Positions 13,551 to 24,009 of a stretch of 64,000 nucleotides of DNA are shown here, in pieces (position 1 is the stretch's first letter; every line of letters begins with the position of its first letter). The notes under the pieces were generated by a model. It searched no databases. It was not told the origin of the DNA and worked only from the letters and a program-made list of their open reading frames with translations. The DNA comes from Apostichopus japonicus. Taxonomy: Eukaryota > Echinodermata > Holothuroidea > Aspidochirotida > Stichopodidae. A program made the translations under genes and the position numbers. Where the stretch lies: contig NC_092576.1 in the NCBI RefSeq assembly GCF_037975245.1, positions 45,748,111 through 45,812,110 on the forward strand. Reading direction: 5' to 3'.

Positions 13551-14180
13551 CAGGGGCGTAGCGAAGGGGTTTTTGTTGGGGGGTGTGGAGAATTTGATTT
13601 GCCGACGAATCTGGAAGTGGTGACTGAAATGGGCGAAGGGGTCTAAGGGGAGGGGGTGTCCCCCTACCCTTTGGCAATTTTTTAGTTTTGAAACGTCCTT
13701 AGATGCAATCTGGTGCATATTTTAAGTCAAATTTGATATGCCGACGGATCTGGAAGTGGCGACTGAAATGGGGGAGGGGTCTAAGGGAAGGGGATCCCCC
13801 TCCCCTTTGGCAATTTTTTAGTTTTGAAACGTCCTTAGATGCAATCTGGTGCATATTTTAAGTCAAATTTGATATGCCTACATATCTGGAAGTGGTAACT
13901 GAAATGGGGGAGGGGTCTAAGGGGAGGGGGTGCCCCCCTCCCCTTTGGAAAATTTTTAGTTTTGAAACGTCCTTAGATGCAATCTGGTGCATATTTTATG
14001 TCAAATTTGGCACGGAAGAAGCTCCCGTTCTCCTTTTCTCTATTCAGCTTTCCTTCTTTCTTCCCCTTCCGCTCTCTTCACCTTTTCTCATTTTGCCGAC
14101 AGACCCAAAATTTGCCGACAGCGACCAAATTATTGGGGGTGTGTGACACCCCCCCACACCCCCCGCTCGCTACGCCCCTG
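13551..14180. mobile_element. Non-autonomous hAT-like element with internal tandem repeats
   Basis: Ends are CAGGGGCGTAGCGAA and CTCGCTACGCCCCTG, an inverted pair. The element is flanked by an exact 8-bp direct duplication GCAGAGCC (13543-13550 and 14181-14188). An 8-bp target duplication with CAGxGGCG-type termini is characteristic of the hAT superfamily. The interior holds three tandem units of about 136-139 bp starting near 13600, 13739 and 13875, each with GGAAGTGG, a G-rich block and TTTTGAAACGTCCTTAGATG. No transposase is encoded. Confidence 0.85.
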
Positions 14181-15335
14181 GCAGAGCCTTATTCATGACT
14201 TGACCAAGCCCTTTATCCATTTGAATAGCACAAGTTATGTCAGTGGTATTCACATCAATGCCTCATTGAAAATGTGCCTCATGTTGAATTTTCTAGCAGA
14301 TAGCATGAATGTGAATGAGCTGTAGTTGTTGAAGTTGCTTTGTTTATATATTTCTGAAAGTAACATGAAATTTCATATTGATTTTTAATGAAAATATTTG
14401 CATTTATCAGTAATAAACAGAAAGAAGACATAATGATTTCTGCTAAAGTGTCTTATCTCTGCCTCTTATGTTACAAATGTGTTCATTGGTTGGTCCTTGT
14501 ACTTCGAACATATTGCTCCCTAACTCAGCAAACCCATATTCGATCTGAAGATGCTAATTCAGACAGCTTACTGTTCTAGCAAGTTCTCGACCAATTATAT
14601 TGATGAATTTGCATCTGGATGAATTTGCACTGGATGAATTTGAATCATGCCAACTATGTAAGGAGCCATTTCTTTAAACCTTGTTAAACCTTATCATTCA
14701 TTGGTCTGCATGGTATCGAATCTCCATGATGACCACTCATGAACGACCCTTCGACCGCGGACCGGCAGTAGGCTATAGTTGCTGAAAAACCTGACGTGAC
14801 ATAGCGCATAGGCCGAGATATGTCATGATATTTCAAAGCAACTTACCAGATTGTCTTTTTTCTTCTATTTCTCTAAACTATTTGATGACCATATCAAGAC
14901 ATGGGGATCTCAAAATAAAGGATGCTGTGAAACTTTAGAGCAGCTTACGAGGCCTGGGAAGTGCTATTTCCAACGATCTAGGAGGTCTTTATAGCTGAAA
15001 ATTTCCCGTATGCTGAGCGCCAACCCATATGGTGGCACTCCACTCAGGTAGTAACAAGACGCCCTCCCAGGAATTGTTCAAGCCCCCCCCCCCAAGCGCC
15101 CACCCCCTCCACTGGAACAATCCTGGCTACGTCACTGCATGTACCACAGGTTTATCTGATATCAAAGTGAAAGCGGCTTTCCACAAGAATAAAGAAAGCA
15201 TATCTACATTTTTGTGTAACACCTACACAACTCAATCCCCACGCAAACAAGACTACCTACGTATAGTTTTCATTGAGGATTCCAATAATTCCTGCAATTT
15301 CCTACCAATAACATATGGAAAGTCACTCCTGTTAT
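14181..15335. other. Gene-free interval with a decayed transposon end
   Basis: No exon recognised. At 14608-14648 there are three short repeats of GGATGAATTTGCA type. Near 15125-15136 a GGCTACGTCACTG end resembles the right end of a hAT-like element, but I could not find its partner. Confidence 0.35.
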
Positions 15336-15713
15336 CGTGGCGGAGCTAGGGGTATTGGTAAGAGGGGGTGAGAATGGTCTGTATGGGCGCTTTCGACTTT
15401 ATCTAAGCGGAGCGCCACCACAGGTTGGCGCAGAGCGTACAGAAATCTTTTGAGTAAAGATGCTCCCTATATGGCCGGAAATGACCCTTTCCGGGCCTTG
15501 CTAATTTGCAGATAAACGAAGATTAAATAGGTGTCATCGCCAACAAAATGTGACAAATGTCAATAGGTAGATGAGAGCGCCATAAAAAAGTCAATACTCG
15601 CGAATAAGTAAAAGAAGTGATCAATAGCTGAAAAGGGCGCCAGCAGTCCATATTAGTCCGTTGAGGGGGGGGGGGGGCATCCGCCCCCTGACTGTATTGA
15701 CGCTCCGCCACTG
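15336..15713. mobile_element. hAT-like MITE, copy 1 of a flank-exchanged pair
   Basis: Starts CGTGGCGGAGCTAGG (one base missing from the CAGTGGCGG end) and ends GACGCTCCGCCACTG. The internal GCGGAGCGCCACCACAGG / TTGGCGCAGAGCGTAC block is shared with copy 2 at 17434-17761. Its left 8-bp flank is CCTGTTAT and its right flank is TTGGGAGC. These do not match each other but match the flanks of copy 2 in swapped order. Confidence 0.82.
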
Positions 15714-17433
15714 TTGGGAGCTCAGTGTAGGAAGAGAAGGGGGGAGAGGGAGGGTATTTTTTAACGGTTTGGGTGAGCGTCTGCAATGATTCGTAATGAC
15801 ATGTTATCACAAGCGTTCAACATGCTCAAATAAAAAGAATGAATGAGGAGGAATTCATATCACTTTTCAATCATTTTTTGAAACAAATTGAGCGAATTGA
15901 TCGCTAGTAATCTTGAAATTGGTTTTATCACGGTGATTGTCATGTTTCTCATATGTACCTTTCTCATATAAAAGAATTCTGTACGTAATGTTATCAGAAA
16001 TACTTTTAAAATGACACCAAAGAGATTAAAAATTCTTTTCGAATTTGTTAATATTGTCTTTTAAGAGACACCGTAGACACGTTGCTCGGTTGGGTTTACT
16101 GCGATAGTGGCAAATGGAGACCAATATCCGCACTTAGTGGACCTAATGTTATAGTCGTGCATTGACCTTGAACAGAGGGGCCTACCGTGAAAACGTACGG
16201 AAAATTTATCCTTTTATATCTCAGCGAGACAATTCCACTGGATACAATAATACGACTCAAAAGTCCTTAGATGTGGTTATCATAACAATCACAATAAAAG
16301 ATATGTATGAAAAGCAGAACAAAGATATGATGGAAACTCAAATGTGGACCAAAAAACGATGTCCCTACGGATGCCGTTTAGTGACATTTACATAATTTGT
16401 GTGTAGTAGGTTCCGTAGCTCTTTTGTGGAAAAACTTTGTGATATGCTTAAAGTTGGTAGTTCATCCATGCTTTAGATTAATGAGAGACATAGATCATCA
16501 CGTTTTATGAGGAGGGAGGCTATTTTTAAAAATCTGGGTAATAGGTACTGTAACTCTTTTCTTGGAGAAAGCTTGGAATAGGCGGATAAGGAAGAAAGTT
16601 TCGAGTTCCTTCCACGCATTAGATAAATGAGGGACCTAGTTCATCACGCTTTGCGAGGATATCTCATATATTAGGTGTAAGAGAAGCGATGATTGTAAGG
16701 AGGGGAAGGGGAGAATGGGGGGGGGGGGTAAATGATGTTACCAGGGGACCTAATAATTTGTCCTAAATGAGATTTAAAAAATTCATTAATGTAAGTAAAT
16801 TTTATTACTGCCTGCTCTCGCTGATTTCTTTTAACCCTATAGAGCGGAGTGTGTGAGGTGAAGAAGGGTAGGGCAGGATGGGGGAGGGATGATAAATGAC
16901 GATGTAACCAGGGGGCTAATAATTCGTTCAATAAGAGATTTGAAAATATATATATATATGCAAGTTAATATCATTACTGCCTGCTCCCATTGATTTCTTT
17001 CAAACCTAAGTTACGCTTAATTATCGGAAGACTATACGCCGATAATACAATTCTTTAACAAGGAGATGCTTCTAATTTATTAAACTGTGTAACTTTCACT
17101 AATCTATTTGGAAAAAATATGCTTTTAAGTTGAAAGAGTCAGTAAGGATCAATTAAGTAGAACAAGGATCGTTGCGTGCTGCGTGTAACGATGAAGTTTC
17201 CTACATTGGGATGGAAGAGTATCAGGGAGTGTAAGATTGAGTGGGAAGTTAAATGACGGTGTAACTGAGAAATTAAAAAAAATCTTAGTGATAAAATCAT
17301 TATTGCTTGCTCTTTGCTGATTTAACATTAGAATAAGTGTCTCTAATCATTAGATATTCCTTTAACATACGAGGTTCGGTTGGGGAAGGGGGGGGGGGTA
17401 CTAGACGGATTGACGGGGAAGAAGATTGGGAGC
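15714..17433. other. Segment enclosed by two hAT-like MITE copies
   Basis: No gene seen. It begins and ends with the same 8 bases TTGGGAGC. Internally there are decayed tandem repeats: two related units at about 16430-16660 (ATGAGRGACxTAGxTCATCACG) and three at about 16680-17340, each ending ATTACTGCCTGCTC...TGATTT and preceded by a G-rich block. Confidence 0.6.
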
Positions 17434-17761
17434 CAGTGGCGGAGCTAGGGATATTGGACAGAGGGGCGAGAAAGGTCTGAACGGGCGCTTTCGACTTTAT
17501 CTAAGCGGAGCGCCACCACAGGTTGGCGCAGAGCGTACAGAAATGTTTTGAGTAAAGATACTCCCTATATCGCCGGAAATGACCCTTTAGGTATAGGTGT
17601 CATCGCCAACAAAATGTGACAAATGTCAATAGGTAGATGAGAGCGCAATAAAAAAGTAAATAATCGCGAATAAGTAAAAAGTGTTGAATAGCTGAAAAGG
17701 GCGCCAGCTTCCCATTTGAGTCCGCCCCCCCCCGCCTGACTGTATGGACGCTCCGCCACTG
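17434..17761. mobile_element. hAT-like MITE, copy 2 of a flank-exchanged pair
   Basis: Starts CAGTGGCGGAGCTAGGG and ends GACGCTCCGCCACTG. It is closely similar to 15336-15713 but has a shorter interior. Left flank TTGGGAGC (17426-17433), right flank CCTGTTAT (17762-17769). It is non-coding. Confidence 0.85.
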
Positions 17762-17932
17762 CCTGTTATGACATTAGAAACAAATACTGATATGAGATGA
17801 GTGTGGTATATACCTACTGGCGACTGATAACAGTATTATAGTGCATGTTCTAGCCTTTTGACATCGTATGAATCTAGCAGACAACGTACAGGTACCGTCT
17901 GGTACCATTATCCGTTTTGAGTGATATTTAGG

Positions 17933-18804
17933 GGTTCTAGGACAAAATCCCCCGGACAAAATCCCCCCAGACAATATTCCACTGACCCATACAAAGCCTG
18001 CCTGCAACAACCAGCGATGGCCCAGGTGTGACAGTCAAGGCATGGGACATTGCACTGGTTAGGGTACCGTTCAGGGGATTGGTCAGGGTACTAGTGAGGG
18101 TACTGGCGAGTGTAACTGTGAGGGCTCCTGTTAGGGTACCTGTGAGGGTACCGGTCAAGGTACTGGTCATGTGACTGGTCAGGGTACCGGTCATCATACT
18201 GGTCACTCTACCAGTCAGGGTTCCACTCACTGTACTGGTTAGGGTACTGGTCAGGATACTGGTCAGGGGACTGGTCCGGAGTTCATTGAGGGTAATTGCA
18301 AGGCTACCTGTTAGTATGGCCATGGGATATAGCTCCATGTTGTGGCATTTAAGGGACCGGTCAAGGTACTGGTCAAATTACTGTTTATTGTACCAGTACT
18401 AGTAAGGGTACGTGTCAGAGTATGTGTCAGGGTGCCTTTCAGGATACCAGTTGGGATACCGGTCGAGGTACCGGCCGGGGTACAGGTCAGGGAGGAGCAC
18501 CGGTGGGGGTAACTGTCAGGCTCACTATTAAGGTACCGGTCGGGGTATGGTCGGAGTACTGGTCCGGGAACCACTGAGAGTACCAATGGAAATACTGGTG
18601 AGGGTACCGGATGACGGTACTGGATGACGATACCGGGGACCGGGATGACGCATTTTTGTAAAGAATTGATGGGATTTTTTTATAGCTTGGGGAGATTTTG
18701 GCTTGGGTGGATTTTGTCCTAGGGGGATTTTGTCCAGGGGGATTTTGGCTCTGGGGGATTTTGTCCTAGGGGGACTTTGTCTGGGGGATTTTGTCCTGTC
18801 ACCC
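17933..18804. mobile_element. 872-bp DNA transposon with a 12-bp minisatellite core
   Basis: Flanked by an exact 8-bp direct repeat TATTTAGG (17925-17932 and 18805-18812). The ends are inverted: GGTTCTAGGACAAAATCCCC on the left, and a right end whose reverse complement is GGGTGACAGGACAAAATCCC. The GGACAAAATCCCCC motif is repeated twice at the left end and about five times at the right. The interior (about 18050-18640) is a degenerate tandem array of GGTACTGGTCAG / GGTACCGGTCAG. No transposase is present. The superfamily is not assigned; the 8-bp duplication fits hAT, P or Merlin types. Confidence 0.8.
18050..18640. repeat. 12-bp GGTACYGGTCAG minisatellite
   Basis: Degenerate units of about 12 bp, many with GGTACC or GGTACT followed by GGTCAGG. 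Because 12 is divisible by three, spurious Thr/Leu/Gly-rich frames arise on the minus strand. The array is the core of the transposon at 17933-18804. Confidence 0.85.
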
Positions 18805-18812
18805 TATTTAGG

Positions 18813-21800
18813 TATTAGTATTGGACCAAAAACAGTATTAATGTCGGCACAAAACAAACGTTAAAGAAAGCTCAAATGTTGTTTGTCCATCTCTAACATC
18901 CCTGGTGGAACCATGGAAATATTTGAAAATTGTCAGCACTGTGGCAAGTCCCCAGACATTTTGATATGTTACCATTATAGTTAACAAATTGGGTAAGCCT
19001 GTTCAGGGAATGATGGTAAGCAGCCCCTCCACTTTTATGTTTTTGACAAAATACTATACACTCAAAGCCAGATTTTTAAAGCAAAAAAATTATGGCTCAG
19101 GAACTAATGGTATACTGGCAGTTTTGAACTAAAATCGACAGTGAATATTACATGAATTTCATCAGAACATAATTTAAGTAATGTATAAATGCATGCGCAG
19201 TTGCAACTGTTCACTGTATGTTTATTTTTTTTCACTCCTCAGAGGAATACTGCTACAAACAGTCAAACAACAAACAATTTTCAATTGATCAGGAATACAA
19301 CAGAAAGTGTCCCTTTCTGTACACTACTGTACAGTATACTGTGTTGCTGACTCAAAACATAAACAGAGATAGAGGCAGTGAATGTGATTGCTTAAAATTC
19401 ATCAAAAATTGTTGACGATTTGCTTTTTTAAACTTCTACCCAGAAATCTGGCTTATTACCAGACACATACAGTAGTGGAGATTAGCATGATATTAAAAGA
19501 CGAGACACAATAAAAATTGTACAATCATATTCAAGCAGTTGATTGTAATTTCAATCCCAGTTTATATTTTCCACAAGATTTATTTCACATAAACCAGGAT
19601 ACTTGCACTATTACATGACCTCAATTTACTGACCTCTCTCATACATGAGAAACATTTTGGGAACTAACTTATACCTCAAGTATTTATCTAGACTTACCAG
19701 TATAGGCTGTATCTAATACCGTAACCAATGCAAATTACCACAATATCATGGAGTTTCCATGCTTGGAGGGACAAAATTACACACAATACCCCTGGATTGC
19801 ACAATTTCATACCTATAGTTACAAATGTTGTGGTTTTACAGTATGTTTCATTGGGCTGCACTAGGTTTCCATGACATTGGTGCTAGTTGCATGTACCTTT
19901 GCTGTATTCACTCCCCTCAATTTTGAGGGGAAATAATTTAATTTTGTTTAAAGAATAAACTGGTTCTTGGTGTAATAAAAGACCACAAGCTTTCAGTAAT
20001 TAAGTCAGGCCTAACATTGTAAACTTTTCCCATAGCATAACCCCTGAACCCAACTTGTAGAATTGTGAAACTGTGGTTCAGGAACAATGCAGTGTACCCC
20101 TGGAGATTTTGAGGGATAAAAGTTTGAAAGATTTTTATAATAGTAATCTGCTTAACAAATACCCTTAGTCCTGCACAAGTACCTGTGTGGTGATTGTTGA
20201 AAATTACTGTACTATGGCTTGCTGATCTTGCTTGGAATACAAAATTAAAACATCTTAAAACATGAGAAATGCATTTAAGAACAGTTAAAGCAAGGTAAGG
20301 CAGCAAAATATCCAGTGACCTCAACACTTAAGCATCAGGACCACTTCAGTTGTATAACAAGTTCCATGTTCTTGACAAGCAGCTGCAAATGTTCCCTAAT
20401 ACTTACAAAAACATGTAGTGCCACAATGTCACCAAACTAAAATATTTCAAGAAGTACATTGCAAAAGAATGAGTCCATTTATACACTTAAATATGTAGAA
20501 GACTTCCCATGAAGACTGGTCTGCATTCTCTTGGTTCTGTCTGCTTGAAGCTTATAATATTAATTTCCTCTATCTTTTATATGGTGTAACAGTGTAACAT
20601 ATCCTGGAACTAGTTAGTTTTCTGTTACTGCTACTACATTTATGTGAAGCAAATACTACATTACTGTGCCAATCCAACAACTACTCCCAGCAACTTCCTA
20701 ACTCCATTGAAAGATGTGCTGTGTCCCAGAGGATATACATGAGATGTGTGAATCTACTTCGCGATTTACAGGACATACTTTTGCTTTGCTTGGCATCGGC
20801 TTCTATGCAAGCTTTTATGATTTGATTTGATTTGATGATTGTATTCACCCCACTGTAAACTGTGTGATAATCTTGCCTGGCATTTCTAATTAGAGCATAT
20901 CCTTTGCTGTATTAGCCTGTAGATCTATCCATCTGTTGGTACAAAAAGAAAAGCTTTCTCTTAAAGATATGCTGATTTGGTCCCAATTATAGCACGCGCA
21001 ATATAGCTTGGAATGTTTTGCGATTACCGATTAGACCTCACATGACCTCACACTCTACAAATGATGAAAACAATGAACTGCTTTACAAAACTAAATCTCC
21101 TGTAATTCAGCCAATATTTTAATCATCTCACAACCTTTCATATATACTATTTTCACTGTAAATTTCAATTCGTTTATCCATCCCATTTTGTTCCCATTAA
21201 TTCTTGATTCATCTTGCCTTGTATACAACATTACACATTTTATTTATGCAGCCATGCATTCAATTGGAGCTGAAACAGCTCCCTACCATAGCAAGTGCTT
21301 TTAAAAGTTGCAAGTCATTCAAGCTTTACCAATTGTTAAGATTTCAAAATTTAAATATACATGTACATTTTATGTGGACCTAGCCTGACAATTTGGTGTT
21401 GTCTTGCATTGACCTTTAAGATTAAAAACCAGAGAGTGGATATAGCTCTAGTGTAGTTAAATACTATGGACATAGAGGAAAAGATACAGTACCACCACAT
21501 TAACCAGATATACAAAAGTTTTCATCCCTTCTGATTGTTTCTTTCTTCATTCCATAACTTTGGAATAAATTACCTCAGTTGTTACTCGTATTTGAGATAA
21601 TAGAGTCCTATGGAATCAAGTTTATGCGATGTCAAACCTACAGAATATTAACTTACTTTTTGGTTAATTCAGAAAATATCTTCCATTTTGCTGTCAATGA
21701 TGCAGTAGGTCACCCCATCAGTTTGTCCCAGACGGCATCTGTGCTCTAGCTATGATTGCTACCGTTCCAACATTGACTTTTTCACTGCATGGCAGCTTCA

Positions 21801-22586
21801 TCGTACAGTGTTATTCCCTTGGATAGTGGGCTGTTGTCATTCATCTTGAGATTGAGAATGTTGATCATCAAATTTGTCTGAGAAAACATTAACAGTGCCA
21901 ATCAAATAAATATCAAATGGTCAGAGCGTAGATGTGCATTATTTCAATTTTTATTGTACACTTCTCTCCAATATATTTTGGGCAATACAGAGCTCAGATC
22001 TTTAACACTGAATATTGCACATTTAGTCAACTTGGTATTACTTATGGATCTAAATAGACTTAACAAAATGACTTACAGTATATGCAAGGGAAGGGATAGA
22101 AGGCTTTATCAAATTTTTGTGTTATATAGATTTTTGGAGGATGTTAACTTTTAATTAGGTGCACTCAGCTTTTGTAATAGTTACATTATGGAAATGTACT
22201 GACTCAATAACCTTTTGGATGCATGGCATTGTTATTTTGTACAAATTTTGGCTAGTTATAAATAAGACACTTGAAACACAATGCATCACTTGAGAGACTT
22301 AGATTAAAGGTATTCTGCATTGGCCCAAATTTGATGCTGGATTTTCTAGTGATATATCCTTTAACTGTTTTTATTGATACCCTCACTGGGATATTCAGAC
22401 ATCTTACAGTACAGTGGTGTTTAGAATGTCTGAGAATATTTTGGAGAGTAAAGACTTCCAAGAACCTTTTGAAAAGTTCTAACAATTATAGCATCTCTTA
22501 TTCAATACAGGCTACTTGTAAGTTACATTTGCATGGTGACTTCAGTCTCTAATAATCTAGGCATAGCTACTGTACAGTATAGTAAA
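18813..22586. other. Gene-free interval
   Basis: Non-coding AT-rich sequence. The open frames are short and without recognisable domains. I see no complete repeat element and no RNA gene. Confidence 0.4.
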
Positions 22587-23170
22587 GGCTTCATAATTGA
22601 CGCACCTTCGTAATTGACGCACCTTAAATTATTACTAGCAACGATGCAGCAGGCCACCTAAACTTTTTTGCAGTCAAACAGAATTACATATTTCATGAGT
22701 TTGAATCCATTTGAGGTATTTGCTGACCAAATTGTGGTATTTTTTAAGCTTTTAACACCCTCCCCCCAGTTTTGCACGTTTTTTGGCCATTTGGAAATCT
22801 TACACCCTTAAAATACCCAACATTACCTCAATATGAAAACACTACTCTCTGGGACATGACCTGTCAAAGCTTAGTGGCTCAGAGCATAGCAAACAGCATC
22901 TAAAGTCAATGGATGTATACTAAGGCCTACACTACAGTTAGCTTATCGACGAATGTGTCAATTTAGGGGTATGAAAGAACTTGACACGGCAGACATTTTG
23001 TGGTCAAATTCTGCTCAATTGTATGGTGCATAAGCACAGAACCTTAAATATTTTGAGATCAGAACATTTCTGAGGAACTACACATATGAAAAACACATAC
23101 AGTTGAGTAATTTGGATTTTTCCTTGATAGATATCATTGATCAAATCCTTAAGTGCGTCAATTATAAGCC
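22587..23170 (+). mobile_element. Dispersed repeat, copy 2, with both inverted termini
   Basis: Left end GGCTTCATAATTGACGCACC and right end GTGCGTCAATTATAAGCC (23153-23170) are inverted relative to each other. A second partial copy of the left motif (TAATTGACGCACCTT) lies immediately inside. The interior is collinear with 6797-7215. Non-coding. I could not confirm a target duplication. Confidence 0.65.
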
Positions 23171-23702
23171 CACCATGCTACAGTATTTGGTCATGATTAG
23201 TAACATAATAATGCTACAGTATATCGCAATGTACAGTAACATAATTGTCCAGCAAAATCTAAGGCCATATATGATACATACATGCACAGTAGGCTAAGAA
23301 GTTACGCTGACCTACTTGAAATCTAATTTCTCTGGCAGTTGGTATTAATTTGTAGCTCAAACTACAGACCAGTTTACCCTTGACCCAATGCTAAGGTATT
23401 GTTAGGACTTGGACTATGGCCCTAGGCTACAGCCGAACGTAGGCCTTACAAGTTTTAGGCTACAAGCTAGACTATTGAAATATGGGTATGAACAAATAAC
23501 GTGAAGGTGTATGCAACAACGTTATAATATCAACGTTATTAATATCACCAAACTTTATTGACTAATCTCATGGACCTTACCTGAAGTTGTTGGTGAGACG
23601 TTTTCGTGTTAACGGTACTTTTTTAAGAAAAAGTCAACAAGGAAAGAACCTGGGCACGAAAACCAAACTACCCGGCGAACGACTGACCCGATCTCAAGCC
23701 CA

Positions 23703-23703
<1 letters not shown>
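23171..23703. other. Gene-free interval
   Basis: Nothing supportable seen, apart from recurring CTACAGTATxT motifs near 23177-23225. Confidence 0.35.

Positions 23704-23781
<78 letters not shown>
23704..23781. repeat. (TA)n microsatellite, about 78 bp
   Basis: Pure TA dinucleotide run. It gives artificial Tyr-Ile frames. Confidence 0.97.
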
Positions 23782-23783
<2 letters not shown>

Positions 23784-23852
23784 AAATCAAGATGGAACTT
23801 ACGTTTATATTAATCGAATTTGTAAGTCTAGATTTTCTATTTTTCTTTTCAG

Positions 23853-24009
23853 GATGAGAAAGTATTTATTACATAAAGGAGGATCGTCCAGAGGGTTAAT
23901 TATAGGAGGAGTGTATCCCGTTAAAGATGTCCGATATCAAATGGGGTGCCACAGAATATTTTCTCTTCATATTAGTTCAAATGATAAAATACCAGACGTA
24001 CATGAGTAA
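23853..24009 (+). CDS. Candidate isolated exon, unknown product
   Basis: Seen: a strong pyrimidine tract and acceptor (TATTTTTCTTTTCAG) precede an open stretch whose peptide starts MRKYLLHKGG and ends KIPDVHE before TAA at 24007-24009. A GTAATA just inside the last codons could instead be a donor, making this an internal exon. I recognise no family, and no neighbouring exon of the same gene was found. It may be a chance open stretch. Confidence 0.22.

Noticed and set aside
13093-13623. A 176-codon open frame
   Set aside because: No recognisable domain, AT-rich low-information composition, and its 3' end is supplied by the hAT-like element. Best explained as a chance frame.
17937-18586. Thr/Leu-rich minus-strand frames resembling a mucin
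   Set aside because: Products of the 12-bp minisatellite, with no start context or neighbours.
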